64,000 nt of DNA, taken from Sipunculus nudus (lineage: Eukaryota > Annelida > Sipuncula > Golfingiida > Sipunculidae). The notes beneath the pieces were generated by a model. It saw only the letters and a program-made list of their open reading frames with translations, had not been told where the DNA came from and did no database searches. The DNA is taken from contig CM049313.1 in the NCBI GenBank assembly GCA_026874595.1, forward strand, positions 70,734,659 to 70,798,658. Direction: 5' to 3'. Made by a program: the position numbers and the translations under genes. Of the stretch, positions 1-12,561 are shown piece by piece (within the stretch, counting starts at the first letter, position 1; the number at the start of each line of letters is the position of its first letter).

Positions 1-178
1 AATTGGAATGGAGACCAAGAGTGATAGTGAACTTGAACCATGTCTGTCGTACAGGGAGTTGTGATGGAGGTTGGTGATATTTCTTCTACAGAACACACGG
101 AAGTTGTAGTATAGATCGAACTTTGATGTCGTCTCACCATACGTGCTGCTGAGCAGGGGCAAAAACAGGATCTTTAAA

Positions 179-193
179 GGGGGGGGGGGGGGG
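179..193. repeat. G homopolymer run with G-rich repeat remnant
   Basis: An uninterrupted run of 15 G follows 'caggatctttaaa'. The same kind of G run next to a 'ggatc' word recurs around 7038, 16822, 21371 and 52790. I infer a remnant of the dispersed G-rich repeat family described at those positions. Confidence 0.6.
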
Positions 194-804
194 TCCAACA
201 TCCGGGAAGACGTAAACAAATATGCCTGAGGTAACAGTAGACTTTATATTTAACGATCGCATGCTGAAGTAAAGAGAAGAAAATTTTACGAGAGGCAAAA
301 TCCAGTGTGACTTTTCGTTATTCAGCGTATATTTTTATATTTCTCAGACCTTTTTGTCAGCGGGGCGCGCGCCTCCTGCGCCATCTATCTATCGGCCCTT
401 TCCTGAGCCCATTTTTGAAAGCAGCGTGTGACGTAGCTACCAGCAGATCACTTTTGTGTCATTAGCTACTAAACTATAGAAAATGAAGGTAACAATACGA
501 TTAGAATAATATCTTAATTAGTGAAGTTTCCCGGAACGGTCAGCATATGTCTAGCGCGCTATATTTATGTTTTGCACTGATCGCGATCACGTATCGCGCC
601 CGGTGTATGCTTTTTTCCACTTGTGTACAGGAGTAAGCAAACAGTTTTTGGAACACGGACATATACCATTATATTTCAAGGAGAAAACACTATGTTTCAT
701 GATTATTTAATATATATGGTATTGAATAAGTCCGTTTAAGATGTTAGAGCGAAACCCTGAGGTTGTAGCGTAAATTCAGCATCTTGCCATTTGAGATAGT
801 GCAG
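194..804. other. No gene seen; non-coding
   Basis: No open frame or splice pattern stands out. Two short CG-rich patches are visible, one near 360-385 (GCGCGCGCC) and one near 549-600 (TCTAGCGCGCTA, then GATCGCGATC). They resemble in composition the GCGCGC patches that flank the satellite at 30.5 and 35.5 kb, but no alignable homology was established. Confidence 0.5.
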
Positions 805-1000
805 TCTATGGTGCCTCCGCCAGGAGGTACGATTTTTGTCTTAGTTGGTTAGTTAGTTGGTTGGATGGTTAGTTTTGTCCGTCTTCATCTTAACTCAAGA
901 GTTTTGGATGAATTTTGATGAGTTTTTGTGGAAGGTTAGGTTATTACTCTAGGAACAATCCTCCAATATTTATTAGGTAATCTGGATATAATAGGTAATA
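805..1000 (+). repeat. Dispersed repeat fragment with (TTAG/TTGG)n tract
   Basis: A 'gcctccgcc' word is followed by a TTAGTTGG-type simple tract (about 840-875) and then by 'ttggatgaattttgatga' and a degenerate tail. This order (GGCGGAG-type word, simple tract, then the 'ggatgaattttgatga' block) is familiar from dispersed repeats in many invertebrate genomes. The family call is inference. No coding frame is present. Confidence 0.4.
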
Positions 1001-2867
1001 AGAATTCTTATCATTGCTTGAGGAAATTGAGTTTTTTAATACACCAGTAATACAGTGATTTGTCAGTGCGGGGGAGAAACGCTGTTAACAGCGCAATCTA
1101 GTTCTCTAGGTCCTCCCATTTATAAATTTAACATGAATTGGGCAAGGAGCAAAATTGGTCCTCGGTCAAACACGAGTCCTGGAAAATTGAGTGAAAGCGT
1201 TCATGGGGTTCTCAATGGGTAGTTATACCAAAACAGCCGGGCGTGAATAACCACAATGATATAATTATATGCTCTCATGAACAGTCATTATAACCAGTAA
1301 ATGCTTTCCTGTCTGTGTGTGTATATTTTAAAAACAGAACGCAATCAATTTTCAAAGCAAGTTATTTTTGTATTACCTTTGATCATCAGGAAACATTTCG
1401 TTTCTATATGAATACCGAACGGGAATACCGTATTTTTGCCTTTAAATATTGTCCCGAAATCTAGGGTCATCCTTTTCTATCAGTCAATTCAGTTCACATT
1501 AGGCGGAGGTTCGGAGACCGTTATTGAATGTTGTTTCCGACTTCTCCTAATGCATCACGGGCACTTGTGATGGATCGACAAGGACTCTGTGATGAAGATG
1601 TTCTGTTTAGGATTCTGGGAAATCACACTTGCGGGGATATTCTGGGGGACACTAGCTTATTCCAATTTAAAACTTTGTTACGGAGAATTCGCTGAGGAGA
1701 AACAAGTCACGTGATCTGTGTGTGATTGATCGGTGACAGGCTTATTGATTTTCGGTCAACAGGGAGCAAATTTATCTCCAGACATGACTTTCAAACGCCC
1801 CGTAAAGTATTTAACGTGTGTTAAGGGCGGGAAAGTCGAAGTCCTTTTGGACCATCTCTAGTCCCAGTGACCATCTACATTAGAGAACTGCTCGGCGGAC
1901 AGACCAAACCAAATTTCAGGGTAATTGTCATGCTGGCCGCCTGCTAAACTCATGCATTAAAGTATAAACAGTTATTCCTCCAAGTTTCTCTTGTTTATGC
2001 AGAGTATTCCAAGGTAGAAATGTCGCAAATCAGTGTTCGATAGAACTGATTGCATATGGCTGACATAAAGATCAATTCTTAACATCACATTCAAGTTTTT
2101 AAATATAAAACATGGATCCTAATTAATTATGTTCCTCTGAACAGGTGAAACCTGAAATGCAAGACAAGCCTCTTCTTTCAACCTTTTATCAATTATTTTG
2201 ACAATTCATGTACACTGTCACTGCAGACGTCCCAGGTATCCTGGTTTGTATAACAGGGTACTCTGGATTACACCACCAGGGTGGACACAGAGAAAATAAT
2301 TGTAATCAGACCGGTGAGAGTGTCGTATCCAGCCTCAAATTATAACATGAGATCTGAAAAATAAATGAGATCTGAAAGGTCTGTCATATATAACCACTAC
2401 GCGAGGAGCCCATCTACGAAAATGATGACAATAATTAAAAGAATCGAATACTTATAAAAGGAATTCGCTTTACCTTTGCCCTCAATGTTCTCTGAACCAC
2501 GATGCTTATGACACTACGCTATATCTGATTTTAAAGGTTATCATTTCCGTATAGTGACATGGTCGCTATAAGGATCAATGTTTATTTCGTGTACACAAAG
2601 TTTTAGTGATTTCCCTGCTTTCCACATTGCGAGGAGTACCATGTAACGAAAGCAGCCGAATTTCCTTCGGCAAAGACCGGGATGCACCTAATTGTTATTC
2701 ACAAAAATCCCCCAAGCACGGGATTAAGCGGCTTCAGTTGGGGTCTATTGTGCATATGAATAACCCTACTTTCTTGCAGTGAGGGATTTAATCACGTTTG
2801 GCTCTGGCCCACGTGCGTGGTCATTAAATGTTAAAAAGACACGTTCTTAATGAAAAGAGGGATTCAA
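1001..2867. other. No gene seen; unique AT-rich DNA
   Basis: I see no credible exon, RNA gene or strong repeat. The open frames are short and lack donor or acceptor support. Some conserved non-coding sequence could be present but cannot be judged from one genome. Confidence 0.5.
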
Positions 2868-2998
2868 CCAAGATTAGTGACAAAACCTGATACAAGGTCC
2901 ACATTTCCGGAACAGGGGTGGGGATAGGTCCAGGCCTCATAATTTGTCTGATACGATAAAAAAAAAAAACGGTTGCTACTTCACTTGGAATCGCTTCT
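2868..2998. repeat. Dispersed repeat, copy 1 (family with 7020-7215)
   Basis: The block 'agtgacaaaacctgata' followed by a 'tccggaa' word and a terminal 'atcgcttctgc' matches, in the same order, the block at 7095-7215 ('aatgacaaaacctgata', 'gtccggaag', 'atccgcttctga'). This copy has lost the long G run and carries a 12-A run at about 2959. It is a non-autonomous dispersed element with no coding capacity. Confidence 0.55.
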
Positions 2999-2999
2999 G

Positions 3000-5704
3000 C
3001 TAAACTATCTAAAATATTAGTGTATATCTTTCTTCAGGAAAGGTTTTCTTGTCCTAAACGTAGACCTACATTTAATTCATCTTTCATGTATTCCTCACAT
3101 CAACTTATTGTACGTCCAACAATCGTAGCCAGTCAAATATAATCGAAAACCTGAATGTCCCCACGCCCACTTCCGGTTCGCAAATGTAAACATTACACAC
3201 CAAATCATCAAGGTAAACATACCGGTACATGAATTTCTTGATACGAGCACAATATAAATACAAAAAATATTTGTACATATTATTGAGACAGTATCCCACT
3301 TAAAATCTTTTTTTTTAATTTCAAGAATAAATAAAGCCAACATTCCTCATCTTAATTCATCTCCTTAACTTCTGTAAAAAGCCCGATATACTTGGTAAAG
3401 AAAAATTGGTCATTTTATCTTTAATCTTGCACTTATCGCATAAAGTAGGTTAAAAAGTGATAAAACATATATAAAAGTTTCTCACCCCAGCTAGATAAAA
3501 GATATAATGGTAACAAATGAAGTAGGATGCGAAAGCCTCAGCGAATTTGCGAGAAACACCAGACCATAACAAGCGCTAATAGATCTATATCCGAAAGTAA
3601 CTGATACAGCCCGGGAGCTGTGTTTCATCTTCTAGCCTTTTACGACATTTTTCTCGGGTGTTTGCGACATGATACATTTATATCAATGATCTCTCCCACA
3701 AATCACACGGCCTTGGCAGGACAGAGGCGGTTATTAACATTTCACAGATTATCAGTGGCGTCACCTTATCCTGGCAGGCTGGGGTTATTTTGATACAGAA
3801 TAACGACACACTTCCCAAGGTGAGGGTGATCTATGTGTTTCATTGATTTTCCACTAAACAGCCTTAGCATAGCAGGCGGAGGGAAGCAGGCGGGGAATTA
3901 CCAAATTCTCAGCATATTGACAAAGTGCACATCAGCGGGATGAGCCGGCTCTTTGTAAGGTGTTTGTGAAGGGTCGACAGCGATATATGAAGGCAGTGAT
4001 GAACTCCCATTTCCCTCTGATGCGGTGCGCTGTAGGAGTTCTTTTAGGAGTTCTTTTGAAGAACGCTGAAAACGTCGCGCGAGTTTTTGTTCACCGGGGA
4101 ATGTTGTTACGCATAGGGGAAAATGGGAAGATTTAAAGAATATACTCGTTATCTTTTGATTTACCGGCGACTTTCACCAAAAGAGCAATGATTGGAGCGC
4201 AGTTTGCAATCTTCCCTGTGAAATTTATTCCAAAGTCATGAATGTCAGTAAATCTTTGGCCAGCCGAGTTCAGTACACAGATAGGAGACATATTAAAACT
4301 AGCGTAATGGAGTAGATCAAAATCTAACGGAATCTTTCCAGAGTGCCATTAACAAACCTTTATGGATATCTATTTCTTAATTTTTCTTAATCTTTAGTTT
4401 TGTTGAAATTTTGGAAAGAATATTTTATATAATAATTTTACTGCTTTTAAACGTTATTGATTATATAATTGGAGACGTTGTACTTGTGTTATTTTACGCA
4501 CAGATTAGCTACGCAACAATGGAACTATGGGCCTAAAATTATAATTCAGAAAAAATATCATTCATTTATTATATATTCATTTTGTTAGAGGAAGGAAAAT
4601 CAAATAAGTTTGAATCGAGTAAAATTATTTTCAAGATGGCTATTTACAGATCTTCTGTTTTGGTCAATCGCAAATTTGACAAGTTGGGTTATTTGCATAC
4701 ATGATGTAATGTGTTTAACCAAATATTACGGGAACATCTGTGACATGAATATTGATGTCGTTACAGCTTTCAGATTATAAGCTGCAGGTGGCGCCACACC
4801 TTTGTTGAACTTTGCTGTGAAAAGTGGCCTTTTTCAAGTTGCATGGATAAGTAAGAAAAGAATAATACTTCTACTTGTATAACATGATAAGAAGTTATGT
4901 AGTGCTAATAAAAAAGAAGGAGGGAATTGATTTATTTTTCAAAGTTTTGTATGTATGGAAATTTAAATTTTATGATTGTATTTATAATGTAATGATTGGC
5001 TCAGGAACTGCTGCAACTACCTATTATATGATTGGGAAGCAAATGTAAGCCATGCACAGATGGTGAAACCTATGTTGGACTACTGCTGAAATGGTATTTT
5101 CACTTCATTTATCCCTGCAGTGACAGAAACAGTGAATATGCAGAGAATCCGTCCGATAATGTTCATTAACATCTTCTCACACCAATAATGGACAGCCATA
5201 AGGCGGTAGTTCAATCTGCTCAGGGCTTGCACTGATTTAGATTTTTTTTCTACGTTATCTCAAAGATTTTTTATGCCCTCATTCCAAGAAAAATCCTGCG
5301 TCCGTTGATAAAGGTATGATGATCAGTGGCTGAAGTCGAAGCCAGGCCCTTCCGGTCTAAATTACTTTTCAGTATTTGACAAAATAATATTCCGAACTCA
5401 TTTCAGCACAATCAATGGTAGGCGATGCTTCAAACAGTCTCTGGAAGCTCCCGTTGAGCCTTACTCGCGTCTGATATGAACTTTAAAACTGGAGGACCAT
5501 AATGGCTTGCTGTTTTCACGTTATATCGACCACTGAAGTATTACTTTGGCAGTACAGGAGACCACAGATCTTTGTGCTGTGTTAAAACAAAATTAAACTG
5601 AAAAGTGGCATGTCGTTCATTATGTGTCTATAATTTGCATTTATTTAAAAATAAGAAAGACATCATGATACCTTGAAAGCCTCTCCAGGTATACACGAAG
5701 AAGA
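3000..5704. other. No gene seen; ORFs judged to be chance
   Basis: Two overlapping minus-strand frames of 82 and 64 codons near 3095-3343 lack any recognisable motif, codon bias or splice context. A 13-bp direct duplication ('aggagttctttt' type) lies at 4034-4059. Otherwise I see nothing but AT-rich sequence. Confidence 0.5.
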
Positions 5705-5960
5705 ATCTCACTCTACCCGGCTCTGTGGTTTAGGGGTAGAACACAGCACTTAAATCCGGGAAATCTTGAATTCAAACCCCCAGCCAGACTGAGCGCCTTG
5801 CAGGCTTAATGGGAGAACTGGATTCCACAGCCATGTATCATTCACAAACGAGTCTTTGAGGTTCCTTGGTGTTATGCCCAAAATTCGTTATGATTACACA
5901 TGCAGGTGCGGTAGACACCTGGTCTCGGTGGCACCCGGATAAAAATAACATGATAAGAAG
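5705..5960 (+). repeat. tRNA-headed SINE-like element
   Basis: The head shows a degenerate RNA polymerase III A box (5726-5739, TGGTTTAGGGGTAG) and B box (5768-5780, GAATTCAAACCCC), spaced as in tRNA-derived SINEs. The head continues into an unrelated body that ends near 'cacccggataaaaataac', a plausible A-rich tail. The B box departs from GGTTCGANTCC, so this is not a working tRNA gene. The boundaries are approximate. Confidence 0.5.
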
Positions 5961-6394
5961 GTAATGCTTGTTCCCTGTCTGGATGTCGAAAACCGAAATG
6001 GAACTATGCAGATGCAAAAACTTAGATAAAATAAAACAGGATCAAAGAATGAGGCGGTTAACTCCACCAAAAATCTTTAGAAAAGAAACTCTCACTCTTA
6101 GTTAATTTAAAATGATGTGAATATATTCAAATAAATCTAGTCTTTATATCATTCTGAATAAATCCGGTCAGGTATTTCATAACTATCTCCTTTTTAAATG
6201 ACGCCAAATGGAATATCATTTCATTGTAATGTTCTTGTGTCTATCCCAATACATAATTTATTGTAACCTCTAACGTGTTTCAGCTGTGAACAGTAACATC
6301 TAATCAGAAAAATGAAGCAAAAGGAGAAAGGCTGAATCGTTTGGTCGATTTATCGAGGTTTACAGTACTTGTCCTTGAGACTTTCAAGTTTTTC

Positions 6395-6397
<3 letters not shown>

Positions 6398-6441
<44 letters not shown>
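6398..6441. repeat. (AT)n microsatellite
   Basis: A perfect AT dinucleotide run of about 22 units. It produces meaningless Ile-Tyr frames. Confidence 0.95.
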
Positions 6442-6446
<5 letters not shown>

Positions 6447-7019
6447 AATTTATTTGTTAATAGGCTTCAAATTCATTAGCTGGGCGCAAGACTGTGCACC
6501 TTAGTGTTATACTCCTCAAGGATTCCATCAGGACGCTGTAATATTACTAAGTATATACTATATGTTGCCGTCTCGCTCAGACAAGCTTGAATAATACACA
6601 CTGAAGAATATAAAAAGTATAGTATAATTTGTAGACCTGCAAACAATATTATCTGTAAATGTGTACACCTGATAACAGTAAACATATAAAATAGATCATT
6701 GATGAATAATTTACCCTGTGCTAAGAATCCCGTTAATGGGGTGAATTTGCATTAAGGTAAACTTTGTTCATATAACTCGAGTATCTGCGTGTCACACGTA
6801 CACCGGATCAGTAAGTAATGAACTTAAACTTATAAGGTAATAAGTAAAACAGGTGTGTACAAAATACAATCAGATAATCCTGGCTACAGCAGAAAAAGGA
6901 CCATTTTTTTCGCGTTGGTGTATTTAAAAGATATCATTAACAGAAGCTAAAAACCTCTTTTAATTAGTTAAACTTGTGTAAAATACAAAATATTGGGATC
7001 AAGGTTTGTCTGTCTTCTT
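6442..7019. other. No gene seen
   Basis: A 69-codon minus-strand frame (6476-6685) has no recognisable motif and no splice or promoter context. Otherwise this is AT-rich spacer. Confidence 0.45.
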
Positions 7020-7215
7020 CACAATATCCATATATCAGGGGGGGGGGGGGGGGGGAATCAAGGATTTAGGAAAAGTTTGGCTCGAGCCAGAGAGGACTAA
7101 TGACAAAACCTGATAAATGTCCGGAAGGGGGGATGAGGGTCAAGCACAAAAATTAGTCTGAAGCCCATAAAAAGGGGGATCCTTACTGCCTGACCCCTCC
7201 CCCATCGATCCGCTT
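7020..7215. repeat. G-rich dispersed repeat, copy 2, with 18-G run
   Basis: It begins with a run of 18 G (7038-7055) after 'atatca'. It contains the 'aatgacaaaacctgata' and 'gtccggaagg' blocks shared with 2868-2998 and ends with 'cccctcccccatcgatccgcttctga'-type sequence. One end is G-rich and the other C-rich with a reversed GGATC word, which suggests a fold-back element. The autonomous partner is unknown. Confidence 0.55.
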
Positions 7216-7555
7216 CTGATGCAATCGTATTAGAAGTGACACTGATGGAATGATATCCAATTAAGCTTCTTTTTAATAAAAAATACCAGTAAAATAGTTA
7301 CATCAGGATTCACTATTCAACTTTTTGTTCTTCCAGCGAAGTAAAATAAATTGCGTCCCTGTGTCTATTTTCGCAGCGATTCGACATTTGGGGTCTACAT
7401 TCAAAACCAGTGAAATGGTGCTTCTCTGAAGAGCATGTGCTTTTGAATGCTTTTGTATGTGTTTAGGGGGTGGGCTTGGCATAGTTTACGACAGAACCAA
7501 AACGGCTTAGTACCTTCAAAAAAGGAGAAAGGGAAGCCAGTATACATCAAGGCTC

Positions 7556-7765
7556 ATGAAATATTTGTTAAAAAAAGAGAAAAGTTTGATAAAGTCAACC
7601 GTATTGAGTAATACGGCAAAGAAGTATATTTCAGATGGAGTGCACAAAGCTGTATTTAATCAAGAATGGATAAAATCTATATTTCAATGTGCAAAAGAAG
7701 GAGAGAACGTTTATTTAGAGGAGTTGACCTATTTAGGAATCCCTACAAATAGTAAGTTCTCGTGA
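7556..7765 (+). CDS. Unrecognised 69-codon open frame ending at the duplication boundary
   Basis: An ATG-started frame of 69 codons, Lys-rich at the start, with a more protein-like second half (residues about 38-65, around IFQCAKEGENVYLEEL). I do not recognise it. The sequence ATA-GTAAGT at 7750-7757 is a good splice-donor match, so this could be an exon that continues elsewhere. Equally it may be chance in AT-rich DNA. It ends within 20 bp of where the 966-bp tandem duplication starts. No promoter or polyadenylation signal was assigned. Confidence 0.2.
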   Translation: MKYLLKKEKSLIKSTVLSNTAKKYISDGVHKAVFNQEWIKSIFQCAKEGENVYLEELTYLGIPTNSKFS

Positions 7766-8710
7766 TAGGTTCTCGATGAGAGCAGACTTCCGGTGAGTCC
7801 TTCAGCCTATTTTAGCACTCGACCTTGGGCGTTCCTCAGCGTCTCACAGCCTTGCATGGAAGCAAGAAATGTGACTTTCATTTCCGGAAACCGGAAGTGG
7901 CAGGAAAGTAGCAGACGATCCGTGCCTGGATGATGAGTGGGACCTTGACTCCATCATTTAAATATATATACACGTAGCCAAGAATCACGCAGGAAACAGT
8001 GTCACTTTATTTGTGCACGTGCTGTCCAAAAAGGCGCAGGTGCTGCGTAGTGGGTATAAAAGAACAATGGTGAAAAGCAAGGCAATCATCCCCAAAATAT
8101 TAATAAATAAAATAAATAAATTAAAGAAACTTGTATGGCATCGCCGCTCCTTCTTCTTTTCTATGTCAACATTTTTTAGGATTGATCTGGATGTTTTTAG
8201 TAATATTGATATTTGTGCCCTTGCCTCTATAACTTAAAATCAAAGATATCACAAAGAATTGAGTAAATATTGAGTTGTTTACATCACCTGCTTTTTAAAA
8301 ATCTCTTCTTTTTTTAGCATATTTGCATATATGATTTTTTTTTGTCCAAATATATTAAATATTGGCACACGTGAGCAGTTCTTACATTTTTTCTCAGAAA
8401 ACATTTTTACCCTTCTCAACTAATTTTAGAAATCAGCTTTAAATTCTCTCCTACGTATCAATTATTATATGAGTTTTGAAGATAAAAAAGATCAGAAATA
8501 AATTCAGGCAGTGGTGACTGATATATAACAATGCATCACCTGAGGGAAGGACCTGCTATGGTAATCTCTCATGGGATTACGTGATCAAAGTATTTTCATA
8601 TTAACAAAGACGGACTTTGTGAAAGCCAGGTCAACAAGAAAATTTCCCAATTTAGATATCAAGTCTCAAGATAATTTCATGATACGGGTTACAAAGTGCA
8701 TACAAATACA
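7745..8710 (+). repeat. 966-bp tandem duplication, copy 1
   Basis: This copy and the one at 8711-9735 align from 'caaatagt.gttctcg' onward. The offset is 966 bp. The first 300 bp or so are the most similar (over 90% identical by eye) and the rest is more diverged. The conserved part contains TTCCGGAAACCGGAAGTGG (7884-7902), a pair of ETS-type GGAA motifs in opposite orientation, and 'gggtataaaag' at about 8049. No shared open frame spans both copies, so conservation by protein coding is not supported. Confidence 0.85.
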
Positions 8711-9735
8711 GCAAATAGTTTGTTCTCGCGATAGGTTCTCGATGAGAGCAGACTTCCGTCGAGTCCTTCAGCCTCTTTAAGCTCCCGGCCTTGGGCGTTC
8801 CTCAGCGTCTCACAGCTTTGCATGGAAGCAAGAAAAGGGACACTCATTTCCGGAAACCGGAAGTGGTAGGGAAGTAGCAGACGATCCGTGCCTGGATGAT
8901 GAGTGGGACCTTGACTCCATCATTTAAATATATATACACGTAGCCATGAATCACGCAGGAAACAGTGTCACTTTATTTGTGTACGTGATGTCCAAAAAGG
9001 CGCAGGTGCTTCCTAGTGGTTATAAATGTACAATGATGGATGACAAAGCAAACTCTCCCATAATAAATAATGAAATAAAATAAATTGAAAAAATCTTGTA
9101 TGGCATCGCTGCTCCTTCTTTTATCTTTCATAATTTTAACAATTGATCTGGATGTTTTCTGTAATATTGCTATTTGTGCCCTTGCCTATATAACTTAAGA
9201 TCAAATGTATCACAAAGAATTGACTAAATATTTTGTTTTTTTTTTTTACTTCAACTGCTTTTTAAAAGCACAGGTTTGTGTTCTTCCTTAATTTTTTTTT
9301 ACTTTTTTTCAGGATGGGGACTTAAAACATCGCAAGCTCGCTCTTTATTCTTCTCGGCAAATAAGAACATTTGATTTTTTTTGTCCAAATATATTTAATA
9401 ATGCCACACGTGAACAGTTCTTACAGTTCCCTAAAAACATTATTGATCTTCTCATCTAATTTTAGAAATAAGTATGAAATTTGCTCATAGGTATCAATTA
9501 TCAAATAAGTTTTGAAGATGAAAAAGCTCAGAAATAAATTCTTGCAGTGATGACTGATATATTAGGATTCATCACCTGAGGGAAGGACCTGCTATGTTAA
9601 TCTCTCATTGGATCACATGATCAAAGTATTTTCATATTATCAAAGACGGACTTTGTGAAAACGAGGTCTACAAGAAAGTTTCCATATTTAGATATCAAGT
9701 CTCAAGATAATTTCATGATGCGGGTTACAAATTAC
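8711..9735 (+). repeat. 966-bp tandem duplication, copy 2 (with extra block)
   Basis: This is the second copy of the unit, ending near 'gatgcgggttacaaat', which matches 'gatacgggttacaaag' in copy 1. Relative to copy 1 it holds roughly 70-100 extra bases around 9260-9360 (T-rich plus 'gctcgctctttattcttctcgg'). That is either an insertion here or a deletion in copy 1. The ETS-type pair is preserved exactly, while the TATA-like word has become 'ggttataaatg'. Confidence 0.85.
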
Positions 9736-11789
9736 AGACTTTCAACAGGGTTTAGAATGTCAGTTGTCTTATAAAAATAATCAATTTAAAGACTGAGTGT
9801 AAGAAAAATATCCGATTTCGGTCATAATCTTGTTATAGTAAGCTTTACAGCTATAACCATAGTAGAGAGGAAGGCATTATAAAATGAATTCAGGATCATG
9901 ACTGAAAATACCCAATCTGATAAGTTTAATTTATATCTTATTATATGTTCTATCTCACCTCTTAATTGATCGATCTAAAGTAACAAATAAAACTGAATAA
10001 ACTGATATTTAAAATGTTCCATCTATTATTAAAAATGTCACATTTATCTCAATATTTAATATTCTTATGATAATATGTGCTGCCTCAATGGAGGCATTTG
10101 CATTTTACTTATTGCATTCCATTTACTAATTCGCTCTTACCTCAGCACGAAAAAGGCTATAGAGACCTTTAACAGATGAAATTCTAATTGGGTACCGAAT
10201 ATTAAAACAAAATTTATTCTAAAATATGTTTTCAAGACCTGTGAAACATTGCACAAAATTGCAGAACAGCGCGACCGTAATGGTTAATCAATTGTAGGTC
10301 TAAAAGTTTGGTTCCTCAGGCTCAGCCTCTTTTTTGCGGTTTTGACCCTAACGCCAAAAAGTTCATAATTTTGATTTCATTTTCAGTTTCAGCGGCTCTG
10401 ACATTTCTTTACAAAAATTATAACATTTCGATAAATTGTCGTTTTGTTATGATGTGCTTTACCTTCTTTAGTAAGAGAAAATTCTGTTGTCATATTGCCC
10501 CAATCATATGAAAAAATTTTTAAAAAATAAATAAAAGGTGAAAAAAATCACCCTCCTGCACTAGTTACCTGAAATCCCAACTTTTAATTTGTCTATATTT
10601 CACATTCAGGGAAAAAGCCAGCACACAGTCATGTATAATTTCGCGTACGATCTCTTTCTGATAACGAATATGCGAAGGGTTAAATATTGGCTTTTGGATA
10701 TTGCTGATTACTTTTATGACATACTGTTACACTTTCCAGAGAATGATCAACATGTCATCATAAATTGTACCGAGAAGTAGATACAGAACACCTAATTCCC
10801 GTGCCAAGCAAGGTGAGTCAGAAGAGCGTTATAACGTTTATTGAAAAGAATATTAATTTATCAAACTCCCCCGAAAACTAGATCGGCGAGTAAATTAATG
10901 ATGTAACAATCAAAGGGCCTTGGTATCCATGGTAATAAAGGCTATTAGTCTAACTAATGTGATGAATGGACAATTTGATGCACCGAAATGGTTCTCTCCA
11001 TCTCGTAATTAGGATTTACAAGGTATACTAAAACATATATAATGATCTGTGATATTGTCCTATAACCTCAAAAGCCGCGCTTCCTTTCAAGATTAAAGTT
11101 GGTTTTTACACCATTTTTTACAATAGGAGTTTATCATTTGATAGAATTCTCAATATGGGTAGTATTTGGTTAGTTGCATATTCCGCTTTCATTAACATAG
11201 TTTAATAATAAATAATTTTATTGATTTTTCTTACGGACAGTTTTAGCTGTAGAATTTCTTAGTATCTTCCCACGTTATATCCCACTCTGTACGAGAGTAA
11301 ATTGAGTATATTCCTAATGTAAAGTAGCAAGAACTGTTTTTAGGGGATGTTAGGGAAACTCAGTTTATTTTTATTACTCCTATGTGGTACGCCAAGGCGA
11401 GATCTATGCCTTTATATTCATATTTTCACTGCAGTATAATTTTTTTTAACCAACAGAAATCAAGTCTCATCCATTCTACTTGATTAATCCTCATTATCTC
11501 AATGGTTTAAATGCACTAAAATTCATCTTTGGATAAACTATTCATGAAAAATATGCACTTTAACCATAAACAGGAAGAGCTTTCTGGGTATTTTGGAACT
11601 AATATCATTCAAAAGGTTATTCTTAAGGAAGGAAACCGAAAAACGGGTTCTTTTTGATAGAGGGTGAAATGTTTTGACTCCTTCTGTGAAATTCCTGTGT
11701 ATGTTAACAAATGTGTCTGTCAACAAACTGGTCAGAAGATTTGCAAAAATACATCCTTATCACTGACGGATGCAGAATCTTAGAACGTT
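9736..11789. other. No gene seen
   Basis: Several frames of 60-70 codons (10308-10511, 10589-10780, 11538-11726) show no domain motif or exon-like base composition. The sequence is AT-rich with no clear repeat. Confidence 0.45.
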
Positions 11790-11892
11790 GGGGGGGGGGG
11801 ATTACTTTGCCCTCTGAAACAAGTATGTCTTTAGTTCTAGTGAAATTCATATATGACTCTCGCATGCAGTAAAAAAAAAGGGGGGGGGGGGG
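11790..11892. repeat. Two G runs 80 bp apart
   Basis: G runs of 11 (11790-11800) and 13 (11880-11892) bracket an otherwise ordinary sequence, the second preceded by 9 A. They are probably remnants of the G-rich dispersed repeat family. They also generate Pro-rich minus-strand frames that are not genes. Confidence 0.6.
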
Positions 11893-11989
11893 CGCAATGT
11901 ACCCATTCTTAACCCTCACCTGCATATTCATTCGCCCATTTGCATAAATTATAGACATTTAAAATAAATTTACTTTATATTATATTGTT

Positions 11990-12191
11990 GTAACTGTTAA
12001 ATTGAAATAGTTACATCGTGTATGTAGGTAGGCAGTTATGTTACTTGTGTTAATGGCATTGTTTATTAGAAAATATAAGACTACAGCCTTACATTGTATT
12101 GATGTATTTGTTTAATTGAATATTCATTGAAATTTTTGGAACTTTGGGCCAGAGGCCTTTTTCCTGAATAAACTTCTGTTCTGTTCTGTTC
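11990..12191 (+). mobile_element. 5'-truncated non-LTR retrotransposon tail
   Basis: The segment ends 'cctgaataaacttctgttctgttctgttc'-like: an AATAAA signal followed by a short TTCTG tandem (12173-12190). CR1/L2/Jockey-type LINEs often end in short tandem oligonucleotides rather than poly(A), and the upstream 'tttgggccagag' word fits such 3' ends. No reverse transcriptase sequence is present, so only the 3' end was inserted or survives. The 5' limit is uncertain. Confidence 0.45.
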
Positions 12192-12561
12192 ATTTAAAAT
12201 AATAAAGTCTTGATAATTAAACGTGACTGTTGAGTCCAGCGACCACAATAAGCTGATTGGCTGTTGATGTATTGACGCCTATTGTCCATATACAAGCTGA
12301 CTCTGGTCTTTCATCAAGAGCCAGACAATGAAGAATTTTGTACCTCAAAAGCATGTGGTAATGAGAAAACGCTGGCCCATTACATAAACTAAGTGAGCGT
12401 CATAAAATATATGGCGTGCCCGACGGACTGGTAATCTCGTGTGGTTCATGTAGGTCAGGGTTTGAAATATGCCACCAATATCAGTAAACATGCATCTTTC
12501 TGAACTACCTCCCTTTCTATTAGAACTAAATCAAATTCCCCAACATATACGTGCTATCAAA
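12192..12561. other. No gene seen
   Basis: Spacer between the LINE tail and the 896-bp duplication. Nothing recognisable. Confidence 0.45.
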
